A stretch of DNA of 15,670 bases from Entamoeba invadens IP1 (GCF_000330505.1 NW_004443763.1:1-15670); one strand, 5' to 3'; shown: positions 1-10,379, counted from the first letter of the stretch. Translations and numbers: made by a program. The notes: a model not told the origin generated them from the letters alone.

Positions 1-711
1 TCGTGTGGCTTCGACTGCATTACCAAGAAACCCTCCACAGCACTTGTACGTCACCATTGCGCTGTCCCAGACTCTTGTGGAGTCTGTCAAATCCAGAAAT
101 CTTTGGACGGAGAGGTTATACCTTTGAATACGAGAGAGTGTCTTGTTGCTGCTATAGTACGTCAAATTGGCAAGCAATATCTGAGCCAAATTCACACCCG
201 CAGAAGCATAACAACACCCACAACCACGCTGGTCAAAGGTCTCCCCACACAAGTCGATTTTTGGTCTTTCTGTGTTGTAGTTAACATACGACCCACAGTA
301 TGAGTGATTCCGAGGAAGTCTGTCACCTTCTGGGACTTCGATGTCGTGATAATGAGAATAATCGACTGGGGTGTCTGATGGCTTTCTTGTGACTCTTTTG
401 GTGTTTGTATTGATATCTCCTTTGTTGTTAGCATCGCCAATTTCTGGTTCGATATTTTCTGGTAACGGCAATTCAGACGCAAGCATATCGGAATATCTAT
501 TTATGGAATATTGGGCTAATTTGTCTTTAAAATTCAAGAAGTCAATTTCTCTCAAATTCGAAAGGAAAATGTTGTACCGATATAATCGTTCTGATGGAGT
601 TTGATAGACTTTAGAATACTTCTGTGTAAACAAATTGAATTGATCAGAAGGAGATGCAGCAAACGTAAGTTGAATGATGTTAATAATCAGAATATAACTC
701 ATCGATTGCAT
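1..711 (-). CDS. Papain-family (C1A) cysteine protease, cathepsin-like, 3' end outside window
   Basis: An uninterrupted minus-strand frame runs from the ATG at 711 to the window edge (237 codons, no stop), so it is partial at its C-terminus. Residues 1-19 look like a signal peptide (hydrophobic SYILIINIIQLTFAA). About residues 24-80 resemble an I29 inhibitor prodomain (FTQKYSKVYQTPSERLYRYNIF, then INRYSD). The catalytic region reads DQRGCGCCYASAG: the Gln is the oxyanion residue and the last Cys of CGCC, six residues on, is the nucleophile. CCGGFLGNAVEA further on fits the usual CxGG segment. The catalytic His and Asn lie beyond the edge. Between prodomain and active site is an unusually long stretch with two extra cysteines (YCGSY, DLCG). 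By family it is a secreted or lysosomal endopeptidase made as a zymogen. Its base composition is richer in GC than the flanks and it is intact, so I take it as a host gene. A second ATG at 702 is in frame. Confidence 0.85.
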   Translation of the reverse strand, partial: MQSMSYILIINIIQLTFAASPSDQFNLFTQKYSKVYQTPSERLYRYNIFLSNLREIDFLNFKDKLAQYSINRYSDMLASELPLPENIEPEIGDANNKGDINTNTKRVTRKPSDTPVDYSHYHDIEVPEGDRLPRNHSYCGSYVNYNTERPKIDLCGETFDQRGCGCCYASAGVNLAQILLANLTYYSSNKTLSRIQRYNLSVQRFLDLTDSTRVWDSAMVTYKCCGGFLGNAVEATR

Positions 712-738
712 TTGATTGTTCAAGTGTGGTAATGAGTT

Positions 739-747
739 GTTTAAATC
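739..747 (-). promoter_or_regulatory. TATA-like element of the cysteine protease gene
   Basis: On the minus strand GATTTAAAC lies about 28-36 bases before the ATG at 711, followed by TTGAACAATC. Entamoeba core promoters are known for a TATA-like GTATTTAAA(G/C), a GAAC element and very short 5' leaders. The spacing fits; the match is partial and AT-rich sequence makes chance hits common. Confidence 0.35.
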
Positions 748-1030
748 AATTTTAATGACAAAAAATAAAATGGAAAAAGACTCAACCCGAGTTTTGTTTT
801 TATGATTTTTTTATGATATTTATTTGCCCATCAATGTCCAAATAAATATAAAATAGGTGTATTGAAAAAGTTGTTATTGTTTATTTAATTCTATCGAATA
901 TATAGTTTGTAATTATTAATTTGTTAATACACATGTATCGTTCGTAATTTTGTGTATAACATAACATTTTTCTCTGAAGCAATAATATAGAATTATATGT
1001 ATTTTGTGTTCGGTCATTTATGTGTTTTTC

Positions 1031-1103
1031 ATTACATTTTTGTGATTAATCTATTTTATTATTCATTTTAATTAAAATCATGAATAATCACACAAAGTGT
1101 AAT
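1031..1103. repeat. AT-rich foldback (nested inverted repeat)
   Basis: The outer arms are 1031-1048 and 1085-1103 (one indel and one mismatch). Between them an almost perfect palindrome centres on TTTTAATTAAAA, with arms TTATTCAT and ATGAATAA. Another perfect 18-base palindrome with the same TTTTAATTAAAA core sits at 1216-1233. Either a cruciform-forming spacer or a worn miniature element. Confidence 0.5.
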
Positions 1104-2328
1104 TTTGTTCTTATTTTTGTTTGAAATTGAAGTGTGTATATTTGTGAATTATTAAATTCAAATTTATTGATTTTTAGAATATATGGCTCGTAGTTGTTGA
1201 AATATAAATGATATAGTATTTTAATTAAAATACGGATTTTACAAAGTGATACACAATTAAACCATGAGTACTTACCTAACAACTATAATTTTGTGGCATT
1301 AAAAGATAGTTTTGATTTTTTATGTTTTGGTTTGAATAAATGGAAAACAATTTATTTACAATTATTAAAGTATGAAAAAGTCAAATTGTTTATATAATTT
1401 TAAATAAAATAAATAAAAGATTTGTTGTTGAATTATTTTTATAATTTAATATTTTAAAAAAATAAGAAGTTTTAATTTGGTATTGATATCTTTATTAATA
1501 ATCAACATAGTAACAATATTATTTTCAAAAAAATAAACATAAGTACTGTCGATTTAAAAATAATCACCGCATTGATTTATTTAATACTTTGAGACATAAT
1601 TCTCGTAATTACATTTTATAATACAAAAAATCTTCTTTAAAAGTACCCATCCAAGTTTTTACTGTTCAGTCTTGAGGATTTTAAAAAAGTGTATTTTTTT
1701 GAAAATAATAATAATTTATCTAATAATATACCGATTATTGTCATTTTCAAATGAAATATGATATTTTTAATTGTTTTTTATTTTTAAAAATTACTAAATA
1801 TAATTTTCAAACCTAAACAATTGTGCAGTTATTGTTGTTTTTAAATCAAAAATATTATAATAATCCAATAATTTTAGAATTCATAAACATTAATGCTACT
1901 CTTAAAATTTAATTACATCAATAATATTTAATTTATAACTAAAGAATTGATGGTGTGGTATTCATAGAATTGATACAAAATGCATTTTCTGTTGTTTCAA
2001 AACAAAACTGTACCAATTATCACCTTCACTCATTGAAAGTTGCTTTTTGTTGTACTCTTGAAATGACAATAGAAAACGACGATAAATTTACATACAATGT
2101 TGATATAACCGATCCTGTATTATCTGCAATTGTTGATTCATATTGTGATAATTGATTATTTTCTGAAACGACAATTACAATTTTTTATTACCGAACTTCT
2201 TAGTGAATTGTGTTTTGCTTTTTAGGACAAAAATGGGGTTTTCCAATATGCCAGATTTAAGCATACAAACAAAATATTAAATTAATAAAACAAGTTACAA
2301 TAAGAAAATTTTTATTGGTTTGTAGTAA

Positions 2329-2746
2329 CCTACATTGAACACCACCACCTTTACCAAAAAAATAATATTTGAAGAAAGTCCACTTTTCAACCACTGTTTG
2401 TGCGTCCCCATGTCACCCACTTTCCTTGTCAGTACTGTGTGGACGCTGATGTGGTTCCCCTCGCTTGTGGGGGGGGGGGGTTCAGGGGGATCCGCGCCAA
2501 GGGAGGACTTGGAAAGTGAGTGAAACGGTGCACAAACAGACTGTTTGAGTGCGGCCTTCAGAGCCTTCTTTTCAATGCTCTGTCTCACTCAGTTTCCACT
2601 AACTCGAGGTGAATTTTCGGCATTTTTTGAATTCGGGAACCAGACCTAATATTATCCCAGTTTCCTATTTACTATAATTTTAATTTGAATATGATTCGAA
2701 ATAGAAAAAAAATAAATCTAATTTAAGAGGTGGTGGTCAATGTTGG
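2329..2746. repeat. GC-rich foldback island flanked by short inverted repeats, possible non-autonomous element
   Basis: The left flank has ACATTGA then ACCACCACCT (2332-2350) and the right flank the reverse complement, AGGTGGTGGTCAATGT (about 2728-2743), differing by a two-base gap. Inside is a sharply GC-rich patch at about 2390-2600 with a run of 12 G (2469-2480). The patch folds back: CTGTTTGTGC near 2394 pairs with GCACAAACAG near 2531, and TCAC(C/T)CACTTTCC near 2413 pairs with GGAAAGTGAGTGA near 2511. The 97-codon minus frame here (2588-2295) shows no recognisable domain. No target duplication is obvious. A short frame starting MSKPQVKERSKNC at 2764, just outside the right repeat, could instead be the start of a dead transposase. 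Confidence 0.45.
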
Positions 2747-2977
2747 CAGAGTGTTTAAAAAAATGTCTAAGCCCCAAGTTAAGGAAAGGTCAAAAAATTG
2801 TTTCGAAATAATTTATTTTTTTATTTTTGGCTTAATTTATTATTATGAATTAAAATCTATGATGACTTGGTAAACAATTAATAAAAATGTTATTAAAAAC
2901 AATAAAATTTTACTAAAACAACTCAATTAACAAAAATTAACACTGTTAAGTGTCGTTTTTGTGTGTATGAGTGCGTT

Positions 2978-3048
2978 AATTATATCGACCCTGTTTAAAC
3001 AGATTGGGTCGATTATATATAAAGGCGAGTCGTCTTGCCTTCATATAT
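2978..3048. repeat. Two adjacent hairpins near the presumed Maverick left end
   Basis: The first hairpin has a TCGACCC stem flanked by AT-rich bases (2978-2991 against 3006-3018) and encloses the perfect palindrome CTGTTTAAACAG (2991-3002). The second has 15-base arms, 3015-3029 and 3034-3048, closing on a TCGT loop, with one mismatch and one G-T pair, so it would also be stable as RNA. Confidence 0.5.
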
Positions 3049-3180
3049 ACATGATATGTATTATTATTATTTAAAATCGATTCTCGGTATTATTTTAACA
3101 GAGAAATTGAGTCTTGTTTGTTCAAGAAGTGTTCTTTTAATTATTAAGATTATTATCTGTGTTTTACGTTACATTTTTTT

Positions 3181-3199
3181 CTGTTCTTGTAAAGAACAG
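3181..3199. repeat. Perfect 8-base-arm hairpin
   Basis: CTGTTCTT, three-base loop GTA, AAGAACAG: both arms match exactly. It lies 230 bases before the first Maverick gene. The role is unknown; a terminator or RNA stem are options. Confidence 0.5.
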
Positions 3200-3429
3200 T
3201 AAAATAACGGGAAATTTGATAAATTACATAGCTGGTTATTATGAATGATAGTTTTTACAGTAGTATATAAATTATGTGGATTTAGGGGGATTCATTTTTA
3301 TCTATATTTTATAATATTTTAATTAAATCGCGAGGGACGCGTTTTCAAATTTTCCCAAAATTCGGAAATATAGTACCGAGTTTATTTTTAAATTATTTTT
3401 CTTAATATTTATTTTTTATTTTCCCTAAA

Positions 3430-6400
3430 ATGAGCACAACACAAGATTACAGATTAAAGAATTTTTATCAATTTATTAATAACTATTCCGAAGAAGATAT
3501 TTTGAATTGTTTCACAATTAAATCAGCATCTACTAAAAATAATAACAAAGAATGTAGAAAAGAATTAATTGCTATGGGTATTAACACAAGAGATTTATAT
3601 TTACATTATAAAGTAAAATTAGAAACTCAATTAAAAAGAATTGAAGACAATAAGAAAAGTTCTATTAAATTAGAACAACCATTTTTATCAAAAGTTTTCA
3701 ATAAATTAAACAAAACTGATAAACAAACTTTTGGTTTAATTAATAAAAAAGCAACATTAATTAAAGATTTAGATGAAGAAAAAGAACTTGATAAAAATAG
3801 AATGGACTTTAAATAATATTTCGTTTGATAATATTGAAGATAATGATTATTTGATGAGAAAAGATATGTATCAAAAATTTGATGAAGAATTAAAAATTAA
3901 CACTGAAAGTAAAAATTTTTTTAATGAATTGAAAGAAAAAGAACAATATGAAAACAATATGAGAAATTATAATGATATGATAGAAGAATTAGAACAACAA
4001 CAACTTTATAATGATAATATGGAAGAATATAACGATATGATAGAAGATATTAATGACAATTATGAAATTAATTCTAATATAATATATGATTAAGAAAATA
4101 AAATAATTTATGCTGATCTTAGATGTGGTTTTAGAGAAAAATTAAGAAGAATTCAATTAGTAAGAGAGTATTTTAACGATTTAATTAAAACCACTTCGTC
4201 AACTACTGATATAGTTTATAATTATCACCTTAGTCAAGATGGATGGAAATCTTATATGTTAAATACTCAAGACGCAATTGATGAATTTCTTAGTTCAGTA
4301 TCTGAGAAATCTATGGATTTTATTAATAAACAAGAAGTTAATGATGGTATAGATTCTACTTTTTATGTTAAACGAACTATTCCAGAACCACTATTCTTAC
4401 TTGAATTAAAAATTTCACCATACTATTACGAAGAAGATCTTATTCATACATATAAAACTACAGGTGGTTCTTTCTTCCCATACAGATATAAAGAAGAATT
4501 TGAAATATTTGGAAAATATCTTGCTAAAGCACAAATATTCAGTTCATTATTTGATAAAAATGGAAATATTCGATCAAAATTTGATTTAAATTGTTTCTGT
4601 TATGCTTTAAAACAAGCTAATGTTGACAATGAAACTTTAGAATTAGTATTAATTCATTGTAGAGGTAGATATCAAAAAGCTAAATGGTTGAATGAGTTAT
4701 GTAAATCTGCTCATATTAGAATTAAAATTGATAGAGAATGTACTGACAATAATAAAAAACATGATAAAAATTGTTACATTGATTATTATGGTTGCGAACT
4801 CAAAGATGCTAAATATAATTTAGAAATGTTTTTATATCTTGATTCGGTTATGAAGGGAGATCATTATTTATTCAATATTGATATTCCTATTACTTCATTT
4901 TATCTTAAAAATAGAGAAAAATGAATAAATGGGCAATTTATCATAATAAAATTATAGAATCTATGTTTAATAAACAACGATATAACAAAGATAAACAATG
5001 TTATCAAGTTAAAAATAAAAATAATAGTTCTATCAAATTATCTGATCTTATTATTTATATTAGAGATCATAATGGATTTGAACCATATACTCTATCTGAT
5101 GTTTTACATTTGAAATCGGATTTATCTGAATATGTATTACAATCATTAAATACACTTGAATATCTTCCTTTTGAAACAAGAAATATTGAAGTAAAGGTAA
5201 ATAAACGTAAAGAAGTAAATCACTCTTATTGGTATGCATATTTTGAAGCTTCAACACAAGGATATCATAATCCATATTGTGTTTGTTATTCTAAAAGAGG
5301 TGAAGATAAGATTTATAATAAATATGGTAAAGATTGCGCATATGATTTCTTATGTGATTTACCACATAATGATGTTTGTTATTTCCATAATCTTAAATAT
5401 GATGGTTCATTCTTAGCTAAATATGGTGTTAATAGATGTATTAAGAAAGGCGGTAAACATATGCAAATGATATTAAAATTCAAAGGTAAACAATTAACTT
5501 TTAAAGATTCTTATGCTTTAATTTCTACATCATTAGCATCTTTTCCAAAGATGTTTGGTTTATCTAATATTCAAAAAGAAATTTATCCATATAAATATTT
5601 CAATAAGGTTAATATCGAAAATAATATTGGTTCTATATTAGAAGCTGATAAATATGAAATAAAACCATGGACTGAAGAACAATTTGAACTATTTAATGAA
5701 AATATTGATAAAATTGAGAATTGTAGAATTGATCAATTTCATTTCGATATGAAGGCTTATTGTGTTTTCTACTGTAATCAAGACGTTAGAATCTTAAAAC
5801 AAGGTCATTCTAAATTTAGAGATATGTGTTTAGAAAATTTAAATATTGATGTCGATAAAGTAAATTCAGCAGCTAGTCTAGCTAATACTTACTTCAAACA
5901 TAATGTATATTCAAAGATAGATAATTTAAAAGAATATGGTGGTAAAGTTAGAGAATTTATTCAAGGAGCTATTTATGGAGGATGATATATGACTAGAGAT
6001 AATAAAAAGTGGCATGTAACAGAAGAATTATATGATTACGATGCTTGTTCATTATATCCAAGTGCTATTAACGAATTAAAATTAGCTACATGAGATCCAA
6101 TTGTTATTACTGATAACATGTTACAAAATAACTACTTATTAGAACACTTAATGGAAGAACATCAATTAGAACCTTCAGAATTAAAATTTATTTCAGCATT
6201 TATTGTAGATATTGAAATTACAAAAGGAAATAAAGAATTACATTTATATTGATTGTTAAAAAGACTAAAGAAGGAAATAAAAATTCTAATGAATGTTGCA
6301 TCATGAGAGTAGATAATATATTATTAGAAGATCTTATTAAATTTCAACAGATTGAAAATAAAAATATTAGAGGTTATTATTGGACTGGTAATAAGTCTGA

Positions 6401-7226
6401 TTTATTATCTAACGAGATGTCTAAATTGTATAATTTAAGAAGAGATATCAAGAAGCAAGGTAATCTTGTACAAGAAGTATTTAAATCAATTATGAATTCA
6501 TCATATGGTAAGACTATTCAAAAACCTATTAAAACTGATCTTGTTTATAAACAAATATCTGTTAATAATAATAGAGATATTCAATATGATGCTGATAGAT
6601 ATTTAAGAAAGAACTCGTTATTAGTCAAATCATTTTATGGTGTTGCTGAAAATATAAGATGCTTTGAATGTAATAAAAGTTTTGATGATTTCTTTGTTCC
6701 AAATCTTATTGGTGTTCAAACTCATACTATGTCAAAACGTATTATGAATGAAGTTATGTGTTTAGTAGAAGATCTAATTATTTCAATTTATTATCAAGAT
6801 GATGATAGTATGCACATATTAAAAACAAGAATTACTGAATTAGAAGATGAATATTTTAAAAAATATAATAGAGTACTTAGAGGTTCTGATATGGGACAAT
6901 TTCATCCAGATTTTGATGAATTATCTGGAGATGTAACTAGTATTGAATCTTATTTCTTAGGTAAAAAGGCTTATTGTGATAAATTATCTAATGAGAATAA
7001 TGAAGTCGCTCATCATCTTAGATTAAAAGGTATTCCTGATAATTTATTAAATTGTCAATATGAAGATCCGTTAGAATTATATAAGAAACTATATGATGGA
7101 GAATCATTTAAATTTAATCTTTTACAACTTTGACCATCATTTGAATTTACTAAAGATTTTAAAATTAAAACGAGATCTCAATTCTGTAGAAATATTAAAT
7201 TTAATACTGAATTAGGTTCATTTTAA
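3430..7226 (+). pseudogene. POLB: Protein-primed family-B DNA polymerase of the Maverick, broken by stops and frame changes
   Basis: It would copy the element from a terminal protein primer. The frame starts at 3430 (T-rich tract, TAAAATG) and I see no similar start further in, so I take 3430-7226 (about 1,265 codons) as one gene; the first 660 bases could be a separate gene. Order: a lysine-rich N-terminus, an acidic Asn-rich repeat (3956-4047), and a region like the N-terminal part of DNA_pol_B_2 (LNCFCYALKQANVDNETLEL). Exonuclease motifs follow: FEAS at 5242, HNLKYDGSF near 5385, YCNQDV near 5767. Polymerase motif A is YDACSLYPSA (near 6037), B FKSIMNSSYGKT (near 6478), C YYQDDDSMHI (near 6790). 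Interruptions: frame changes near 3814, 4921 and 6250; in-frame TAA 4091, TGA 5983, 6091 and 7131. The Exo I Asp is replaced by Tyr (5239-5241), and motif C has DDDS where DTDS is usual. Confidence 0.88.
3956..4047 (+). repeat. 60-base tandem duplication inside the polymerase N-terminal region
   Basis: The segment at 3956-3987 recurs exactly 60 bases later at 4016-4047 with a few substitutions. It encodes two 20-residue units sharing YNDMIE(E/D), acidic and probably helical or coiled coil. Period 60 keeps the frame. Confidence 0.7.
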
Positions 7227-7235
7227 AAAATATAA

Positions 7236-8846
7236 ATGTCTCTTTCAAAGGAACAAGAATTATCTAAATTTTATAATACTTATAAAGATAAAATAGAATA
7301 TGCATATAATTAGAGATAAATTATATGGGGTTCATTTTAATTCTGACTCAAAACATAATTTAAAAATTTTTTATTCTGGTATTTATAATTATTTTAATAT
7401 TAGTAATAATAGAACACAAAAATTATTAGATGATATATATGTTATATACATTAATAATAAACAAAGTATAAATACAAGTATAACTAAAATGCAAGTTCCA
7501 ACCGGTTGTCATGAAATTAACAAATATTCAAATACACCTAAATCAAAAGATAAACAAATAATTCAATCTACAGAATTAGAATTAAATGCTGAAATAAGAC
7601 CACAACCAACTATTAATCCACATGGTTCAACTACCACCATAGCTACTTATCCAAACACAAATTATATTAAGTAAGATAGAACAATTAAACAATTATTTAA
7701 TGCAGATATGAATCAATATGTTCCATCATTAGATAAAAATATACATACTTATTACAATAACAAAGATATATTTTATTCTAATAATTTTAAACCATCACCA
7801 CCTAAATATAATATTTATAATAAGAATATTGCTTATAAATTTGTTGCTTTACCTAATACATATATGTTCGATATTTTATATTTTTCTGATAAATATAAAC
7901 GAGTATCTCAACAAAAATATGATAAACCATCTGTAAAAAGAGATTTTGATCACAGAATACATAAAAATACTCCATTAAGCCCATATCTTATTGGCATTAA
8001 TGATAATACTAGATATAGTTATGTTATTAAAATTGAAGATAAATCTACTATTTCAATAATTAAAGGTTTTGATAAAATATTTGAACAAGGTTTAATTATG
8101 AATAATTTACTATTTGATGGAGAAAGAGGAATATCTTCTTTAGAATTTGGTTAATATGCAAATAAACACAATTTTAAACTATTTGATACAGCACCTAAGA
8201 TACATACAAGTACAGCATTGATTGATAGATTATGTAGAACTATTAGAAGGTTATATGTCAAATATTATATTTTAAACGATGAAGAATATAAAAATATAAT
8301 TAATTCTAATCATTTCAAAACATGAAACGAAAAGAATTACTTCAATATATGACTAAAATACATCAATTATTTAATGAAGAAGATAAATCTAAAATAACGC
8401 CAACACCTACTACAGAAGAAATTTATAATTTGGTTGAATATTATAATAATAGTTGTCATAATGGTTTAGTAAAAATATTTCAAGAATGTAAAAAATTATA
8501 TAATTTTTATTATATTGATCTGAAATATATAACACCAAATATGATACAAAATGATAAAATGTTAGAGAGAATCATTATATCCTATTGTCAACATTATAAT
8601 CAAAAAATACAAAATAAATTTAAAAAATCAAAATATGATTTTGACATTAATGAAGATGTTATTTTATTTGATGTTGAAGACGGAAATTTAAGAAAAAATA
8701 ATAAATACATTGATTCTAAAAATTGGAAAATTGCCTTTCCTTATGGAAATAATTATGAAATTTATAATGAAGATAATGATAATTACGAATCTAAAATTGT
8801 ATCTAGATATTTATTAGAAAAGACTTTTAGAATACATGATTTATAA
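7236..8846 (+). pseudogene. INT: Retroviral-type DDE integrase of the Maverick, broken
   Basis: It would insert the element into host DNA. The start at 7236 has TATAAATG context and lies 10 bases after the polymerase stop. The reading moves from one frame to the next near 7297. The catalytic core follows: first acid in TYMFDILYF (codon at 7870), second in LLFDGERG (8116), third in ALIDRLCRTIRR (8224), with 35 residues between the second and third. That is D,D35 spacing with Asp rather than Glu last, though which residue is catalytic is inference. HTSTA before it and NNSCHNGL (near 8449) fit this integrase group. The C-terminus (NKFKKSKYDF to IVSRYLLEKTF) resembles the SH3-like end of such integrases. 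Interruptions: TAA at 7672 and 8152, and an apparent one-base loss near 8320 in an A run. No chromodomain or clear HHCC zinc finger is visible. About 535 codons in all. Confidence 0.8.
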
Positions 8847-8884
8847 ATTATTTGACTTCATATTTTTATTTTTTTTCACAATAA

Positions 8885-9962
8885 ATGAGTAAAGTAGTAT
8901 ATGACGAGGGATATGGCATAACAAAATTAGCACCAAAAATTGATAATTTTGGAACTAAAAAGGGATATGATAATCAAGATGTTATCGATTTTTCAACTAT
9001 GGAACCAGGTGATGTTAGTGCTAAATATCTAAATTTAGGTGGTACAGATCTTGCTAGTGATAAATATCAATTAAAATACAATAATGAACATTTAGATCCA
9101 AAAGCTTTTCGTGTTTATTGTGCTAATAATAAATTAACTCCTTATAAGTATGATTTGGATGGAGATCAAATAGATGATTATGTTGGAGTAGACAATACAA
9201 ATCATATTAAAGCTTTTAATGAATTTAATGTTTCAAAACCAGGTAATTCACAAAGACCATATCAAAAGAAATATTATGACCAATACAATAAATGTCAAAG
9301 AAAAGAAGTTCCTTATTTAAATTATCTAGGATTATTACCAGTAACTGATAATGTTGAAGGATATGTAAGAGTTGGTCAAGGTAGTGGATTTTCAAAATCA
9401 CTTAATACTACCGATTATAAAATTAGAGAATATTTATCTAAAATTTTAAATCCGAATATATTTCATTAGGTAGTCAAGTAATTAGAAATGTAATTAATTC
9501 AATACTTTTTGGAGAAAATATATTATCAACAGTATTTAAAGTAAAATTAAATTTCATAAAAAGTGATAATTGGTATAAAAAATAACTGATTCATTCATGT
9601 CTTCATTATTACCTGGAATTATTAATAATGAAGATAATACAGTAATATTTAAACAAATAATGAAAGGTATTTCATTATCTTTTGCTAATAGTTATGCAGA
9701 ATATAAAGGATTGATAGATAATTTAAAATCTAATATTCCAGATATCAAAACAATTAAACCAATGAGTGAAGAAGATTAAAATCAAATTTATACATATATT
9801 ATGAAAAAGAAAAAGAACAGTATTCTTATTTCAGAAATGAAAAAATCATCAAAAGAAATTAATACAACACAAGATATTGAAGAACTTAGATCAAAAGCAC
9901 AATATGAACTTGATAAATTAGTAACTAAAGAAGCGTTAAAAGCTGGTATCGCAGTTAAATAA
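8885..9962 (+). pseudogene. Maverick structural or accessory protein with a DxDGD motif, broken
   Basis: The start at 8885 follows a run of T and CACAATAAATG. A 194-codon frame stops at 9467, but coding-like sequence continues at once in the next frame (SLGSQVIRNVINSILFGE) and again after 9583 (TDSFMSSLLPGIINNEDN). It then passes an in-frame TAA at 9777 and ends at 9960-9962, about 358 residues in all. The two frame changes are apparent one-base losses at T and A runs. KYDLDGDQIDDYVGVDN (near 9147) has the DxDxD spacing of a calcium-binding loop, and NSQRPYQKKYYDQY follows. I recall similar DGD proteins in protist Mavericks and polinton-like viruses, where they are presumed virion-associated, but cannot confirm this. 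The C-terminus is charged and helical (STTQDIEELRSKAQYELDK-like). Function unknown. Confidence 0.6.
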
Positions 9963-9999
9963 ATTATATAAATATATGTTTATTTTTTTGTTCCATAAA

Positions 10000-10373
10000 A
10001 TGAGAAAATTATACATGAATTTACATAATAATAATTGCAAAGTAATAAATACATATCAATTTGAAGTTGAATTACCAATTGAATTTGTTTCTTCTACTAA
10101 TAATAAATATATTAACACTATTGCTACTAAATTCTATAATTCATTGGGTCAGATTGATTGTGGAAATATTTTAAGAAGTGATTTGAATTCTAGTAATGAT
10201 TATCCTTCACAAGATGGATTTATAATTTTTGCTAACAGTGATAATCAAAAATCATTTGAAATCAAAGACAATAAACAAAAAAAATGAAAATATGGTTTAC
10301 TGATTACAAAAATAATATAATCAATATTGATTCTGATTATTATTTCATTGTTCAGTTAGATTTAGTGTTTTGA
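10000..10373 (+). pseudogene. Small Maverick protein with an IWFTD motif, one frame change
   Basis: I chose the ATG at 10000, not the in-frame 9976, because 10000 has the element's leader (TTTATTTTTTTGTTCCATAAAATG) and 9976 would encode the T tract itself. The first frame ends at 10285. The next frame begins with an overlapping ATG at 10284 and reads MKIWFTDYKNN to the TGA at 10371; one A lost from the run of eight A's explains this. About 124 residues. Beta-rich composition with FEIKD, IWFTD and YYFIVQLDLVF segments suggests a jelly-roll or other small virion protein, which is inference. Its stop lies 6 bases from the end of the opposing gene, so the two transcripts probably overlap. Confidence 0.55.
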
Positions 10374-10379
10374 AAATTA

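Larger units (their letters stand above)
712..2328. other. AT-rich intergenic stretch without a credible gene
   Basis: Very AT-rich sequence with stops in all frames. The longest plausible coding scrap is 1955-2155 (plus), a GTG-started 66-codon frame with balanced residues such as TLEMTIENDDKFTYNVDITD. It may be a relic exon or transposon fragment, but I recognise no family. A large foldback lies at 1031-1103 and a perfect palindrome at 1216-1233. I see no tRNA, rRNA or CRISPR array. Confidence 0.6.
2747..3429. other. Gene-free region before the Maverick genes, likely containing its left end
   Basis: There is no credible ORF. It holds a string of hairpins (2978-3018, 3015-3048, 3181-3199) and, close to the first gene, a segment with unusual CG-containing words (AATCGCGAGGGACGCG near 3326) and a T-rich tract before the ATG at 3430. 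The left terminal inverted repeat of the element should lie here, but I found no inverted copy of this sequence near 14228-14495, so the end cannot be fixed. Confidence 0.5.

Noticed and set aside
3..604. Plus-strand ORFs at 3-284, 103-303 and 371-604 and the minus ORF 482-192
   Set aside because: They are other-frame shadows of the continuous minus-strand cysteine protease frame.
2295..2588. Minus 97-codon ORF in the GC-rich island, with its plus-strand partner 2335-2523
   Set aside because: The frame follows a foldback repeat and a G run, has no recognised domain and is best explained by low stop density in GC-rich DNA.
3806..3820. Euplotes-type +1 frameshift at AAA-TAA
   Set aside because: The first transition in the polymerase fits AAATAA exactly, but most other transitions are in the opposite sense and not at such sites.
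5060..5416. ORFs at 5060-5275 (minus) and 5234-5416 (plus)
   Set aside because: They are shadows within the polymerase exonuclease region.
5983..7133. TGA read as tryptophan (variant genetic code)
   Set aside because: Three in-frame TGA codons in the polymerase could be Trp, but TGA also ends the genes at 13517 and 10373, TGG is used, and in-frame TAA/TAG occur too. Mutation is simpler.
9976..9999. Start of the IWFTD protein at 9976
   Set aside because: It would translate the T-rich leader; the ATG at 10000 carries the shared start context.
4919..10287. Bacterial-style ATGA translational coupling at 4921, 8322 and 10284
   Set aside because: Protein continuity across the sites and adjacent A runs indicate one-base loss. 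TGA overlapping an internal ATG codon is the expected first out-of-frame stop.
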